This document shows, piece after piece, positions 33,746-42,588 of a stretch of DNA of 64,000 nt. The notes under the pieces are model-generated. The model worked only from the letters and a program-made list of their open reading frames with translations. It made no database searches and had not been told where the DNA came from. This DNA is from JBFWVR01 sp050246635 (GTDB lineage Bacteria; Acidobacteriota; Vicinamibacteria; Vicinamibacterales; UBA2999), in assembly GCA_050246635.1 (NCBI GenBank), contig JBFWVR010000008.1, forward strand, positions 1 to 64,000, read 5' to 3'. The translations under genes and the position numbers were made by a program. Position 1 is the stretch's first letter. The number at the start of each line of letters is the position of its first letter.

Positions 33746-34664
33746 TGCCTTGACCGCCCGCTTCGGTGCGCGTGCCCGCAGGGACGTGCCCCTCGGCCCG
33801 CTGACCACCTTCAAGGTGGGAGGACCCGCCGACTGGTTCCTCGAAGCGTCCTCCTCGGACGAGATCGTCGAGGCGGCCGCCGAGGCGCGGGCCCACGGGG
33901 TACCGGTCACCATCCTCGGGGGCGGGTCGAACGTATTGATTGGCGACCGGGGGATTCGCGGCCTCGTCATCCATCCGCGAGGCGGGCAGGTCGAGGCCGT
34001 TGGCGCCCGGCAGGTGCGGGCCGACGCGGCCCTCACCATCAACGGCCTCGTGCGCTGGACGATCAACCACGGCTTCGGTGGCCTCGAGGCATGGGCCGGC
34101 ACGCCCGGCACGGTCGGGGGGGCGATCTACGGCAACGCGCACTGGAAGCACGTCAACGTGAGCGCCCACGTCGAGAGCGTCGAGCTGCTCACCCCATCGG
34201 GCGAACGTGTCGTGGCTGCCGTGGACGAGATGGGGTTCGGGTACGACGACAGCCGGCTGAAGCACACGGGGGAGATCCTGCTGACGGCGACGTTCCGCGT
34301 GACGCCCGGCCATGACCCGGCCGACCTGCGGGATGTCGCCCGGCAGTCCCTCGCGTTCCGCAAGCGGACTCAACCCCTGGCGTCTCCCAGCGCGGGATGC
34401 ATCTTCATGAACCCCGATCCCGACCGGGAGCGACTTCCAGAGGGCATCCCGCCGTCGGCCGGGGCGTACGTGGATCGCGCCGGGCTGAAGGGGGTGGCCG
34501 AAGGCGGGGCGCGGGTCTCGAGCACCCACGCCAACTTCATCGTGAACGAGGCACACGCGACCGCCGCGGATATCCGCCGCCTGGTCCGCCGGTGCCAGGA
34601 TGCCGTTCGGGAGCAGTTCGGCGTCGAGCTCCGCGAGGAGATCGTGTATCTCGGCGAGTTCTAG
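33729..34664 (+). CDS. murB: UDP-N-acetylenolpyruvoylglucosamine reductase
   Basis: FAD enzyme reducing enolpyruvyl-UDP-GlcNAc to UDP-MurNAc. 311 residues: LGPLTTFKVGGPADWFLEA, TILGGGSNVLIGDRGIRGLVI, WAGTPGTVGGAIYGNAHW (FAD loop), FRKRTQPLASPSAGCIFMNP (catalytic Ser region) and a final Glu in LREEIVYLGEF. It is of the shorter, type-II-like form. It is part of the wall operon and overlaps pxpC. Confidence 0.95.
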   Translation: MSPFADALTARFGARARRDVPLGPLTTFKVGGPADWFLEASSSDEIVEAAAEARAHGVPVTILGGGSNVLIGDRGIRGLVIHPRGGQVEAVGARQVRADAALTINGLVRWTINHGFGGLEAWAGTPGTVGGAIYGNAHWKHVNVSAHVESVELLTPSGERVVAAVDEMGFGYDDSRLKHTGEILLTATFRVTPGHDPADLRDVARQSLAFRKRTQPLASPSAGCIFMNPDPDRERLPEGIPPSAGAYVDRAGLKGVAEGGARVSSTHANFIVNEAHATAADIRRLVRRCQDAVREQFGVELREEIVYLGEF

Positions 34665-34678
34665 GGACCCGGAGCACG

Positions 34679-34684
34679 TACAAT
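34679..34684 (+). promoter_or_regulatory. Possible -10 box upstream of murA
   Basis: TACAAT, 105 nt before the murA ATG in the only sizeable gap of this operon. No convincing -35 box. The gap also holds iterations of ACACGGAGCAC (about 34698-34720), related to the repeats at 6001. Confidence 0.35.
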
Positions 34685-34789
34685 CGGCAGGGCACGGCGG
34701 ACACGGAGCACACGGAGCACACGGGACGCGGGGCGTCACGAGCACACGCGGCGCGCGCTGGCCGTCCTCGACCCGGGAACGAAGATTAC

Positions 34790-36052
34790 ATGTCCACGCT
34801 CGTTATTGAAGGCCGACACAAGCTCAGCGGACGGCTCGACGTCGAAGGCAACAAGAACGCGGCACTGCCGCTCATGGCCGCGTGCCTGTTGACCGACGAG
34901 GAGTGCGTGCTCTCGAACGTCCCGCGGATTGCCGACGTCGAGGTCATGGCGCGGCTCCTCGTGGACCTCGGCGCCACCGTCGAAGGCCTCGGCACACCGG
35001 AGCTTCGCATCCGGTGCCAGACGATGCGGACGCACGAGCCCGACCGCACACTGGTTGGCCGCCTGCGCGGATCCGTGCTGCTGCTCGGTCCGCTGCTCGC
35101 CCGGATGGGCCAGGCGGTGGTGGCCCCGCCCGGGGGCGACTTCCCGGCGCGGCGCACGATCAGGACGCACCTCGAGGCGCTGACGGCCATGGGCGCCCGG
35201 ATCCTGCCCGGCACCGGTCACCGCCTCGACGTCCCGGATGGGCTCAAGCCAGCCTCGGTCTACCTGGACGAGGCGTCGGTCACGGGCACCGAGACGGCGC
35301 TGCTGGCAGCGGCGGCCGCCGGGGGTGTCACCGAGATCCGTCACGCCGCCTGCGAGCCGCACGTCGTCGAGCTGTGCGAGTTCCTCCGGGAGATGGGTGC
35401 GGGGATCTCGGGCGAGGGCAGCCACACGATCCGCGTGGAGGCGCCGTCGAAGCTTCGCGGAGCCTCGAAGCGGCTGTACGGGGATTACATCGAGGCCGGC
35501 AGCTGGGCCGTGGCGGCCGCCATCACCAACGGCGAGATTGAGATTGGTGGCACCCGTGCGGTGGACATGGAAGTCGTGGCCTCCGTGCTGCGCAAGATGC
35601 GCGTGCGCTGCGAGCAGGATGGCGACGTCTTCCGCGTCGAGCCGTCCCGCCTGATCGGCACGGGCCGGATCACGACGGGGCTGTGGCCGGGATTCCCGAG
35701 CGACCTGGTCAGCCTCGTCACGGTGCTGGCCACCCAGGCGGAGGGCGCGACGCTCGTGCACGACTGGCTCTACGAGCTGCGTCTTTTCGCCCTCGAGCAG
35801 ATGAGCGGCATGGGCGCGGACCTCTTCCTCTGCGATCCACACCGCATCATCGTGAACGGGCCCTGCGCGTTGCGTGGCAAGACACTCGACAGCCGCGACA
35901 TCCGGTCCGGCATGGCGCTCATTGCCGCGGCGCTCGCCGCGCAGGGCGAGAGCCGTGTCGAGCCGCTGGAGACCGTGGAGCGTGGCTACAGCCACCTGGT
36001 CGAGCGCCTGAAGGCGCTGGGGGCACAGGTGGAGAAGGTCGCGTCGCCCTAG
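34790..36052 (+). CDS. murA: UDP-GlcNAc 1-carboxyvinyltransferase with Asp in the active-site loop
   Basis: First committed step of peptidoglycan precursor synthesis: enolpyruvyl transfer from PEP. 420 residues with the substrate motif VEGNKNAALPLMAA, LRGSVLLLGPLLARMG, PGFPSDLVSLVTVLA and ERGYSHLVERLKALGA. The loop usually reading PGGCAIGARPVDLH is PGGDFPARRTIRTH, placing Asp117 where fosfomycin-sensitive enzymes have Cys115 (E. coli numbering). Mycobacterium tuberculosis and chlamydial MurA have the same replacement. No second murA is seen here. Confidence 0.9.
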   Translation: MSTLVIEGRHKLSGRLDVEGNKNAALPLMAACLLTDEECVLSNVPRIADVEVMARLLVDLGATVEGLGTPELRIRCQTMRTHEPDRTLVGRLRGSVLLLGPLLARMGQAVVAPPGGDFPARRTIRTHLEALTAMGARILPGTGHRLDVPDGLKPASVYLDEASVTGTETALLAAAAAGGVTEIRHAACEPHVVELCEFLREMGAGISGEGSHTIRVEAPSKLRGASKRLYGDYIEAGSWAVAAAITNGEIEIGGTRAVDMEVVASVLRKMRVRCEQDGDVFRVEPSRLIGTGRITTGLWPGFPSDLVSLVTVLATQAEGATLVHDWLYELRLFALEQMSGMGADLFLCDPHRIIVNGPCALRGKTLDSRDIRSGMALIAAALAAQGESRVEPLETVERGYSHLVERLKALGAQVEKVASP

Positions 36053-36061
36053 GACGACGGG

Positions 36062-38002
36062 CTAGCGGCGCGGGATGGGCGGCACGGTGGGCGCCGGAGG
36101 CGTGCTCTGGCCCGTGCGCGGCGTCGGTGGCAGCAGCGGAGAGATGGGCTGCCCAGGGGTGGGCTGGCCCGGCGCCGGTGCCGGCGCCGGCGTCGGCGTG
36201 GAGGGCGGCACCGGCTGGCCGAAGAGCGGCGTGCCGGGCGCGACGTCCTCGTTGTTGGTGTTGTTGGGCGGCCGCGCTGGCGTCGGGATCTCGAGCATCG
36301 GGGCGTTGCTGTCGCGTCCGACGCGGAACGGCGCGAGGTCATCCTCCGTCAGGTCCAGCACCCGCACGATGTGTGGCGTCAGGGTGAGGATGATGTCGGT
36401 CTGCTGCGTCTCCTTGCGGTTGTTCGCGAAGATGCGGCCAATCACCGGGATGTCGCTCAGGCCGGGGATCCCCGACACCACGCGGCGCTCGTCGTCGCGA
36501 ATCAGCCCGGCCAGCATGTTGGTCTCGCCGTCGTGCAGGCGGATCACCGTGTTGATGGCGCGGTTGCCGAACGTCGGCAGGCCGCCGAAGCCCGACCCGG
36601 AGATGCTGCTCACCTCCACCTTCACGGCCAGCGACACCTCGTCGTCGTGGTGCGTGCGCGGCGTGATGTCGATGTTCACGCCGATGTTCTCGTAGTTGAA
36701 CGACGTGATGGGCTGCGTCTGCACGCCCCCCGAGGCGATGGGGGAGAACGTGGTGACCGGCACCGGCACGCGCTCGCCGAAGGCCGCCTGCGCGGCAATG
36801 CCCTCGGACGTCCGCAGCTGCGGGTTGGCCAGGACGCGCGTGGCACTGTCGGTCTTGAGCAGGCGGTAATAGAGGCCCGGCAGGTTGGTCAGGAGGATGT
36901 CGGACTGGGTGAGGTTCCGCAGGTCGCGGAGCGTCAACCCGTCGCGATTGACGTCCGCCTGCCCGTCCAGTCCCGTCGGTGAGGAGGCCGAGGACGGCGA
37001 CGCCACCTGGAGCCCGTACTCCTTCATCCGGGTGCGGTCGACCTCGAGCAGCTCGACGTCGATGACGACCTCGGGCCGGGCCTTGTCGATTGCGCTGATG
37101 ATTCGCGCGGCGGCCGCCACGCGCTCGGGCGTGTCCTTGATGGTGATGGCGTTGGTCGCCGTGAGCGCCGCCAGGCGGCGCGCGTCGACGACGATGCGCA
37201 GGATGTCGATGGTCTCCTTGAGGTCGGCGTTGCTCAGGTAGAACGTGCGCACGACTTCGTCCTCGTACTCGCGGCGCTTGGCCGTCGTGTCCGGGATGAT
37301 CGTCAGCGTCCGCGGCGCCGTGGCCTTCCAGAAGTTCCGTGTGGTCGTCGAGAGGGAGTTGAGCGCGGCATCGAGGGCGGCGTTGCGCAGGTCGATGGTC
37401 ACCGCCTGATCGCGGAACGACGGATCGAAGACGATGCTCAGGTTCGCGAAGTGGCCGATCGCGGTGTAGACGTCCCGCGTGCTGGCGTCGCGGAAGACGA
37501 GCGAGTCGGGCAGCGTGACACCGTCGGGCAGCTCCTGGCCGGGCAGCGGGGCATCCATGCTGTCGTCGATCAGGGTCTGCAGCCGGGTGCGGCCGTCCGC
37601 GTTCACCGCAATCCGGGTCCGGAGCTGCGTCCGGATGGCGGCAATCTCGTCCTGGATGTCCTGGCTCGCGGGATTCAGCTCGCCGGCAATCTGGTACTCC
37701 ACCAGCGCATCGTCCAGGCGCCCGGTGGCGGCCAGGCGGCGGGCCCGGGTGAAGTGGGCGTCAGCGGCCCGGATCTTCGAACGCTCGAGACCGGTCCGTG
37801 CCTCGACGTTGTCGGGGTGCTCCTGGAGGACCTTCGTGTATTCGACGACCGCGAGGTCGTAGTCCTGCAGCGTCTCGGCGTCGCGGGCGTTTCCGAGCGC
37901 GCCGGCCGTGGCACACCCCGCCAGGGTGACGGCCAGCAGGAGAGTCGCGGTGGCGCCGAGCGCCCGGGCAGGACTACTTGGGCAGACCATTGGTGATGAC
38001 AT
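36062..38002 (-). CDS. Secretin lipoprotein with N-terminal TPR-like repeats
   Basis: A 646-residue outer-membrane secretin of the GspD/PilQ superfamily. It has a lipobox (LLLAVTLAGC, Cys30), TPR-like repeats at about 35-105 (YDLAVVEYTKVLQEHPDN, ARRLAATGRLDDALVEY) and a short N-domain region (about 160-320). The secretin core follows (VLANPQLRTSEGIAAQ, FGERVPVPV, ENIGVNIDITPRTHHDDEVSL, GIPGLSDIPVIGRIF) and a Pro-rich tail from about 575. Whether it serves type II secretion or pili is not shown. It begins inside lolA (29-nt overlap; an alternative ATG at 37990). Confidence 0.9.
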   Translation of the reverse strand: MSSPMVCPSSPARALGATATLLLAVTLAGCATAGALGNARDAETLQDYDLAVVEYTKVLQEHPDNVEARTGLERSKIRAADAHFTRARRLAATGRLDDALVEYQIAGELNPASQDIQDEIAAIRTQLRTRIAVNADGRTRLQTLIDDSMDAPLPGQELPDGVTLPDSLVFRDASTRDVYTAIGHFANLSIVFDPSFRDQAVTIDLRNAALDAALNSLSTTTRNFWKATAPRTLTIIPDTTAKRREYEDEVVRTFYLSNADLKETIDILRIVVDARRLAALTATNAITIKDTPERVAAAARIISAIDKARPEVVIDVELLEVDRTRMKEYGLQVASPSSASSPTGLDGQADVNRDGLTLRDLRNLTQSDILLTNLPGLYYRLLKTDSATRVLANPQLRTSEGIAAQAAFGERVPVPVTTFSPIASGGVQTQPITSFNYENIGVNIDITPRTHHDDEVSLAVKVEVSSISGSGFGGLPTFGNRAINTVIRLHDGETNMLAGLIRDDERRVVSGIPGLSDIPVIGRIFANNRKETQQTDIILTLTPHIVRVLDLTEDDLAPFRVGRDSNAPMLEIPTPARPPNNTNNEDVAPGTPLFGQPVPPSTPTPAPAPAPGQPTPGQPISPLLPPTPRTGQSTPPAPTVPPIPRR

Positions 38003-38627
38003 CGACCCCGCGAGGGATGCGGAACTCGAAGGTCTTATCGGTCAGGCCCTGGTTTTCCTTCAGGTTGGAGAAGACGAACGTGGAGCGGCCGCCCTGGCGA
38101 TCCATGGCCACCAGCTGGCGGATCTGCAGGCTCTGCCGGTCGAGTCCGAGGATGAGCCAGTCGTAGTCCGGGTCGGACCGGTTGGGCACCAGCTTGAGCC
38201 CGACCAGGCCGCCGCCTTCCCCGGGCAGATCCGTGAAGCTGGCGGTGTAGTCCCGTGTCAGGTCACCCCGCCCGGCCAGGAACAGCGCGGGTGTCGTGGC
38301 CTCGTCCGGCGCAGGGCTGACGATGACCTGCTTGTCGGCGGGGACGTAGGCATACATGCGGACGCCGTCGGAGACGAACTCCTTGCGTTCGGGGCGGGTG
38401 TACTCCCAGCGCATCAAGCCGGGGCGCTTGATGGCGACGGTGCCGCGCTCCGTGGTGGTCGTCCGGAGGACGCCGCCGGTGTAGCTCTGCTGGAAGTCGG
38501 CCTGGAAGTCGCGGATCCCCTCGTAGCGCTGCTGGACCCGGGCGGCAAGTTGCTCGGGCGATCCCGCCGGCGGGGCCTGGACCGCAAGGACGGCAGCCAG
38601 CGCGAGAGCGATCGGGGCGGCGTGCAT
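37974..38627 (-). CDS. lolA: Outer-membrane lipoprotein carrier protein LolA
   Basis: Periplasmic chaperone that carries lipoproteins to the outer membrane. 217 residues with a signal peptide (MHAAPIALALAAVLAVQA) and the LolA pattern RYEGIRDFQADFQQSYTGG, KRPGLMRWEY, WLILGLDRQSLQIRQLVAMD and FEFRIPRGVDVI. The overlapping downstream gene encodes a lipidated secretin, a natural LolA cargo. Confidence 0.92.
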   Translation of the reverse strand: MHAAPIALALAAVLAVQAPPAGSPEQLAARVQQRYEGIRDFQADFQQSYTGGVLRTTTTERGTVAIKRPGLMRWEYTRPERKEFVSDGVRMYAYVPADKQVIVSPAPDEATTPALFLAGRGDLTRDYTASFTDLPGEGGGLVGLKLVPNRSDPDYDWLILGLDRQSLQIRQLVAMDRQGGRSTFVFSNLKENQGLTDKTFEFRIPRGVDVITNGLPK

Positions 38628-38660
38628 ATCTAATTGGACGCCGGGGACGGGCAGAAAGTC

Positions 38661-38690
38661 AAAAGACCCCGCCCCCGGTTCGGGAGGGCG
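38661..38690 (-). terminator. Rho-independent terminator before lolA
   Basis: On the minus strand an interrupted GC stem (CGCCC..CCCG paired with CGGG..GGGCG) is followed by GGGGTCTTTT. It lies just after the stop of the 38706 gene. Confidence 0.65.
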
Positions 38691-38705
38691 CCGGCCGGGC
38701 AGACG

Positions 38706-38921
38706 CTATGGGCGGACGGACACGGCCGAGATGCGGCCGTCGGCGCCACGGACGAGCTCACGCGTCGCCGTCAATTGCGCCACGACGGCCTCACAGGTGT
38801 GGCGATCCAGTCCCCAGAGCCGCTGGGCCTGGGTCGGGGTCAGCCGGAGGCCAGGCATCTCGATGAACTCGGCGCGGACCCGGTTGACTACGTGTGGATC
38901 GACAACAGCAAGTAAGGACAT
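38706..38921 (-). CDS. Small winged-helix-like protein, function unknown
   Basis: A 71-residue protein starting MSLLAVVDPHVVNRVRAEFI. The middle (LRLTPTQAQRLWGLDRHTCEAVVAQL) looks like a helix-turn-helix and the end (RELVRGADGRISAVSV) like a wing. GAGG lies 7 nt before ATG 38921. It is followed by its own terminator and preceded by the malic-enzyme gene. The targets are unknown. Confidence 0.7.
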   Translation of the reverse strand: MSLLAVVDPHVVNRVRAEFIEMPGLRLTPTQAQRLWGLDRHTCEAVVAQLTATRELVRGADGRISAVSVRP

Positions 38922-38969
38922 CGGACTACCTCTCCCTCGGTATGACGCTTCCATGATGGCCCCCGATTG

Positions 38970-41270
38970 CTACGCCCGGGTGACCTCGGGGTTACGGCTA
39001 AGCAAATTTGCTGCCGCATCCTGGAAACGGACTCCAAGCGCCGTCACCGCGGAGAGCCCGGCAATCTCGGCGGCGGTCACCCCGGGGTGCAGCACGCTGA
39101 CCGGCTTGCGCAGTCCGAGGAGGAACGGGCCGAGCACCTCGGCCCGGCTCAGCCGGCGGACCAACTGGTATCCGATGTTGCCCGCGGCCAGCCCGGGGAA
39201 GATCAGCACGTTGGCGTCACCCTGGACCCTGGAGTGCGGATAGCTCTCGGCCGCGATGGCAGGCACGAGCGCCGTCTCCGCGTGCATCTCGCCGTCGATG
39301 ATCAGGTCGGGCCTGCGCGCCCGGGCCAGCGCGACGGCGGCCGCGACGCGCTCGGGCAGCGGGCCGCGCACGCTGCCAAAGCTCGAGAAGGCCAGCATCG
39401 CCACGCGGGGCTCGACGTCGAACAGGCGCGCCACATCGGCCGTCAGGCAGGCAATCTCGGCCAGTTCCTCCGCGTTCGGCTCGATGTTGACCATCGTGTC
39501 GGCGAAGAAGAGCAGCCGCTTCGGGAGGACCAGCAGGTGCACGGCGGCGGCCCGCGTGACGCCGGGCTGCAGGCCGATGATCTGGAGGGCCGGCCGGATC
39601 GTGTCGGGGTAGGCGCGCGTCACCCCGCCCACGAAGCCGTCGACCTCGCCGAGCTGCAGCATGAGCAGCCCGCGGGTGATCGGATCGCGGGCCTGGATGG
39701 CCGCCTGGGCCGGGGTCATGCCCTTGCGCTGCCGCAGCGAGTACAACGCATCCGCGTAAGTCTCGGAGGGGTCGAGGGCCGGGTCGACGATGTCGAAGGC
39801 GCCCTCCGGGAGGTCGAGCCGCGCCGCACCGGCGCGGACCACCTCGGGCCGGCCGATGAGCACGGGCCGGACCTGCTGCTGGTCGAGGGTTTCCCGGACG
39901 GCCCGCAGCACCGCCTCGTGTTCGCCATCCGGATACACGACGCGGTGCGGGGCCTGGGCGCGCGCCTTGCGCGCCACGAGCCGCACCACCTCGCGCGCCG
40001 GGCCCATGTGCCGCTCCAGCGACGCGCGGTACGCGGCCATGTCCGCGATGGGGCGGCGCGCAACGCCATCGGCCATGGCGGCCTCGGCGACCGCCGGGGC
40101 CACCCAGAGGAGCACACGCGGATCGAACGGTTTCGGGATGAGGTACTCGCGGCCGAACGTGAGCTCCTCGATCCCGTAGGCGTCGAGCACCTGCTCGGGC
40201 ACGTGCTCACGCGCCAGTGCCGCGAGGGCGCGGGCCGCGGCCATCTTCATGCCGCCGGTGATAGTGCTGGCGCGCACGTCCAGGGCGCCGCGGAAGATGA
40301 ACGGGAACCCCAGAACGTTGTTGACCTGGTTGGGGAAGTCCGATCGGCCGGTCGCCATGAAGACGTCGGCGCGAGTGCGCACGGCGAGGTCGTAGCTGAT
40401 CTCGGGATCGGGGTTGGCGAGTGCGAACACGATCGGGCTGGCCGCCATGCCGCGCAGCATGTCCGGCGTGACCGTGTCGGCGGCCGACACGCCCACGAAC
40501 ACATCGGCCCCCTCCAGGGCCTCCTCGAGCGTGCGACGTGAGGTCTCGGCGGCGAAGCGCGCCTTGTACGGGTTCATCTTCTCGGTGCGGCCCGTGTAGA
40601 CCACGCCCTTGGTGTCGACCAGCAGCACGTGCTCACGACGGACCCCGAGCTCGACGAACATGTCGGCGCACGCGATGCCGGCCGCACCCGCGCCGGCAAA
40701 CACCACGCGCACCTCCTCGATGCGTTTGCCGGCCAGGTCGAGCGCGTTCAGGAGCGCCGCCGAGGAGATGATCGCCGTGCCGTGCTGGTCGTCGTGAAAC
40801 ACGGGGATGGCCATCTCGCGGCGCAGCGTCTCCTCGATGTAGAAGCACTCGGGTGCCTTGATGTCCTCGAGGTTGATGCCGCCGAACGTCGGCTCGAGCG
40901 CCTTGACGACGCGGATGACCTCGTCGGGATCCGACGCGTTCAGCTCGATGTCGAACACGTCGACATCGGCGAAGGTCTTGAACAGCGTGGCCTTGCCTTC
41001 CATGACCGGCTTGCCCGCGAGCGGCCCGATGTCGCCCAGGCCGAGCACTGCCGTGCCGTTGGTGACCACGGCGACGAGGTTGCCCCGGCCGGTGAACCTG
41101 TACGCATCGTCCGGGTTGGCGTGGATGGCACGGCAGGGGATGGCGACGCCGGGCGTGTAGGCCAGGGAGAGGTCACGTTGGGTCAGGCAGGGCTTGGAGG
41201 TCATGACCTCGAGCTTCCCCGGACGCGGGAACTCGTGGTACGCGAAGACATCTTCGTCGCGGAGGTTCAC
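38970..41270 (-). CDS. maeB: NADP-dependent malic enzyme with phosphotransacetylase-like domain
   Basis: Decarboxylates malate to pyruvate with NADP. The 766-residue protein has a malic-enzyme half (LSLAYTPGVAIPCRAIH, NGTAVLGLGDIGPLAGKPVMEGK, FHDDQHGTAI, VFAGAGAAGIACADM, NPDPEI) and, from about residue 430, a Pta-like half (VYPDGEHEAVLRAVR, DGFVGGVTRAYPDTIRPALQ, LIIDGEMHAETALVP, ANVLIFPGLAAGNIGYQL). The second domain is usually regulatory (acetyl-CoA). GTG 41270 has GGAG 7 nt upstream. Confidence 0.95.
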   Translation of the reverse strand: MNLRDEDVFAYHEFPRPGKLEVMTSKPCLTQRDLSLAYTPGVAIPCRAIHANPDDAYRFTGRGNLVAVVTNGTAVLGLGDIGPLAGKPVMEGKATLFKTFADVDVFDIELNASDPDEVIRVVKALEPTFGGINLEDIKAPECFYIEETLRREMAIPVFHDDQHGTAIISSAALLNALDLAGKRIEEVRVVFAGAGAAGIACADMFVELGVRREHVLLVDTKGVVYTGRTEKMNPYKARFAAETSRRTLEEALEGADVFVGVSAADTVTPDMLRGMAASPIVFALANPDPEISYDLAVRTRADVFMATGRSDFPNQVNNVLGFPFIFRGALDVRASTITGGMKMAAARALAALAREHVPEQVLDAYGIEELTFGREYLIPKPFDPRVLLWVAPAVAEAAMADGVARRPIADMAAYRASLERHMGPAREVVRLVARKARAQAPHRVVYPDGEHEAVLRAVRETLDQQQVRPVLIGRPEVVRAGAARLDLPEGAFDIVDPALDPSETYADALYSLRQRKGMTPAQAAIQARDPITRGLLMLQLGEVDGFVGGVTRAYPDTIRPALQIIGLQPGVTRAAAVHLLVLPKRLLFFADTMVNIEPNAEELAEIACLTADVARLFDVEPRVAMLAFSSFGSVRGPLPERVAAAVALARARRPDLIIDGEMHAETALVPAIAAESYPHSRVQGDANVLIFPGLAAGNIGYQLVRRLSRAEVLGPFLLGLRKPVSVLHPGVTAAEIAGLSAVTALGVRFQDAAANLLSRNPEVTRA

Positions 41271-41437
41271 GGCAGGACTCCTGGTAGGAAGGCGGACAAC
41301 GGGATACGGGCCAGCGGGGATTTAGCAAGCCCGATACCACACGCGGGAGGCCCCGCATGACGGGCGGTTGGCGTGGGCGGCGGGGGGGAGGGGGACGCGC
41401 GCTGCCGGAAACCCGGCGCACGGGCGGTACGTGCGAA

Positions 41438-41464
41438 CGGCCTGACCAGCGTGTGATCAGGCCG
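41438..41464 (-). terminator. Hairpin downstream of tRNA-Ala
   Basis: Perfect 8-bp stem CGGCCTGA/TCAGGCCG with an 11-nt loop, beginning 7 nt after the tRNA 3' end on the minus strand. There is no T-run. The remaining 41271-41437 shows only the maeB leader. Confidence 0.5.
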
Positions 41465-41470
41465 TGAAAC

Positions 41471-41546
41471 TGGTGGACGGCATGGGGCTCGAACCCATGA
41501 CCTCAGCGTTGCGAACGCTGCGCTCTCCCAACTGAGCTAGCCGCCC
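41471..41546 (-). tRNA. tRNA-Ala (anticodon CGC)
   Basis: A 76-nt cloverleaf with encoded CCA. The acceptor stem GGGCGGC/GCCGTCC contains the G3:U70 pair that identifies alanine tRNAs. D-arm GCTC..GAGC; anticodon stem CAGCG/CGCTG with loop TTCGCAA (anticodon CGC, reading GCG); T-arm ATGGG-TTCGAGC-CCCAT. It lies 55 nt after the acetyltransferase gene on the same strand and may be co-transcribed. Confidence 0.97.
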
Positions 41547-41601
41547 GGAGTGACTGCGTGTCCCCCGGCGGCGCACCGGCCGGCGCAGGGAACACTCGAT
41601 A

Positions 41602-42588
41602 TTACCACAGGTCGTGCGCCGGCCCGAGCCAGGCGTGCAGGGTGTAATCGGCCCGCACGTATCGTGCGCCCACGGCCTCGTAGATGCGTACGGTCGGGAA
41701 GTTGTAGTTCTGCGTCTGGCACTCGGCGACGCCGTCGTGTGCGTGCGCCCAGACCGTGCCCGCGTGGATCAGCCCGGCATAGGCGCCGGGCGTGTCGCGC
41801 CGGCAGGCGCCGAGGCCGCCGCCGAACACGGCGCGGCCCCCGACGGTCGAGACCGGCTCTCGCCGGCGGAACGCGAGAAACCCGAGGACCCGCCCCTCCG
41901 CGCCCTCGCTCACGAGCACCATGTCCGCCATGCGGGAGCCGATGCACTGCCGCGCCCACTCGACGTAGAGCTCGTCCGACCGGGTGTCCGGGATGTTCGG
42001 GTCGAGATGGAAGCGGCCGCGGAAGCCCTGGTAGGCCTCACGGGCGATCTCGATGATCGCCGGGCCGTCCTCCGGGCGGAACGGGCGGATGGCTCCCACC
42101 TCGCGAACGTCCCGTGGCGGCTCCTTGCCAGGCCGGGTCACGTAGGTGACGAGGGAGTCCATCATCCGGAATCCGTGCGACTCGAGCAGGCCCACGGCGA
42201 ACAGGTCGGCCACGTCCGCCCGCGCCGTGAGGTGCCACACGCCGGCCTCGCGACAGGCCTCGACCAGTTCCGTGAGCACCTGGTCCACGAGCGCCCGCGG
42301 GGCGGGGGTGGTGGTCAGGAGGTACTCGATGCGCCCCATGGGCACGCCGAAGAACTGGCTGTCCCAGTCGAGACGGCGGTACACGATGGCGACGGCGGCC
42401 TCGCCTTCGGTCGCGTGGAACACCAGCCCGTCATCGTGCTCGAGCGTCTGCCCGATCTCGGCGGCCAGGACGGCGTCCTGGGCCTTGCGGGACAGCACGC
42501 GGTAGTTGCGATACGGCTTGAACGCGTAAGCCTCGATGAGCGGGCTGAGGCGGTCGCGATCGGCCGGGTCGAGACGGGTGACGGTCAC
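41602..42588 (-). CDS. GNAT-family acetyltransferase
   Basis: A 328-residue protein. The N-terminal half (ending near residue 165) resembles the WecD-type domain of sugar N-acetyltransferases (YRRLDWDSQFFGVPMGRIEYL). The C-terminal GNAT domain contains IRPFRPEDGPAIIEIAREAY, VLGFLAFRRRE and YEAVGARYVRADYTLHAWLG. The GTG start at 42588 overlaps the glycosyltransferase stop (GTGA). The context suggests it acetylates a sugar on a cell-surface glycan; the substrate is unknown. Confidence 0.82.
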   Translation of the reverse strand: MTVTRLDPADRDRLSPLIEAYAFKPYRNYRVLSRKAQDAVLAAEIGQTLEHDDGLVFHATEGEAAVAIVYRRLDWDSQFFGVPMGRIEYLLTTTPAPRALVDQVLTELVEACREAGVWHLTARADVADLFAVGLLESHGFRMMDSLVTYVTRPGKEPPRDVREVGAIRPFRPEDGPAIIEIAREAYQGFRGRFHLDPNIPDTRSDELYVEWARQCIGSRMADMVLVSEGAEGRVLGFLAFRRREPVSTVGGRAVFGGGLGACRRDTPGAYAGLIHAGTVWAHAHDGVAECQTQNYNFPTVRIYEAVGARYVRADYTLHAWLGPAHDLW

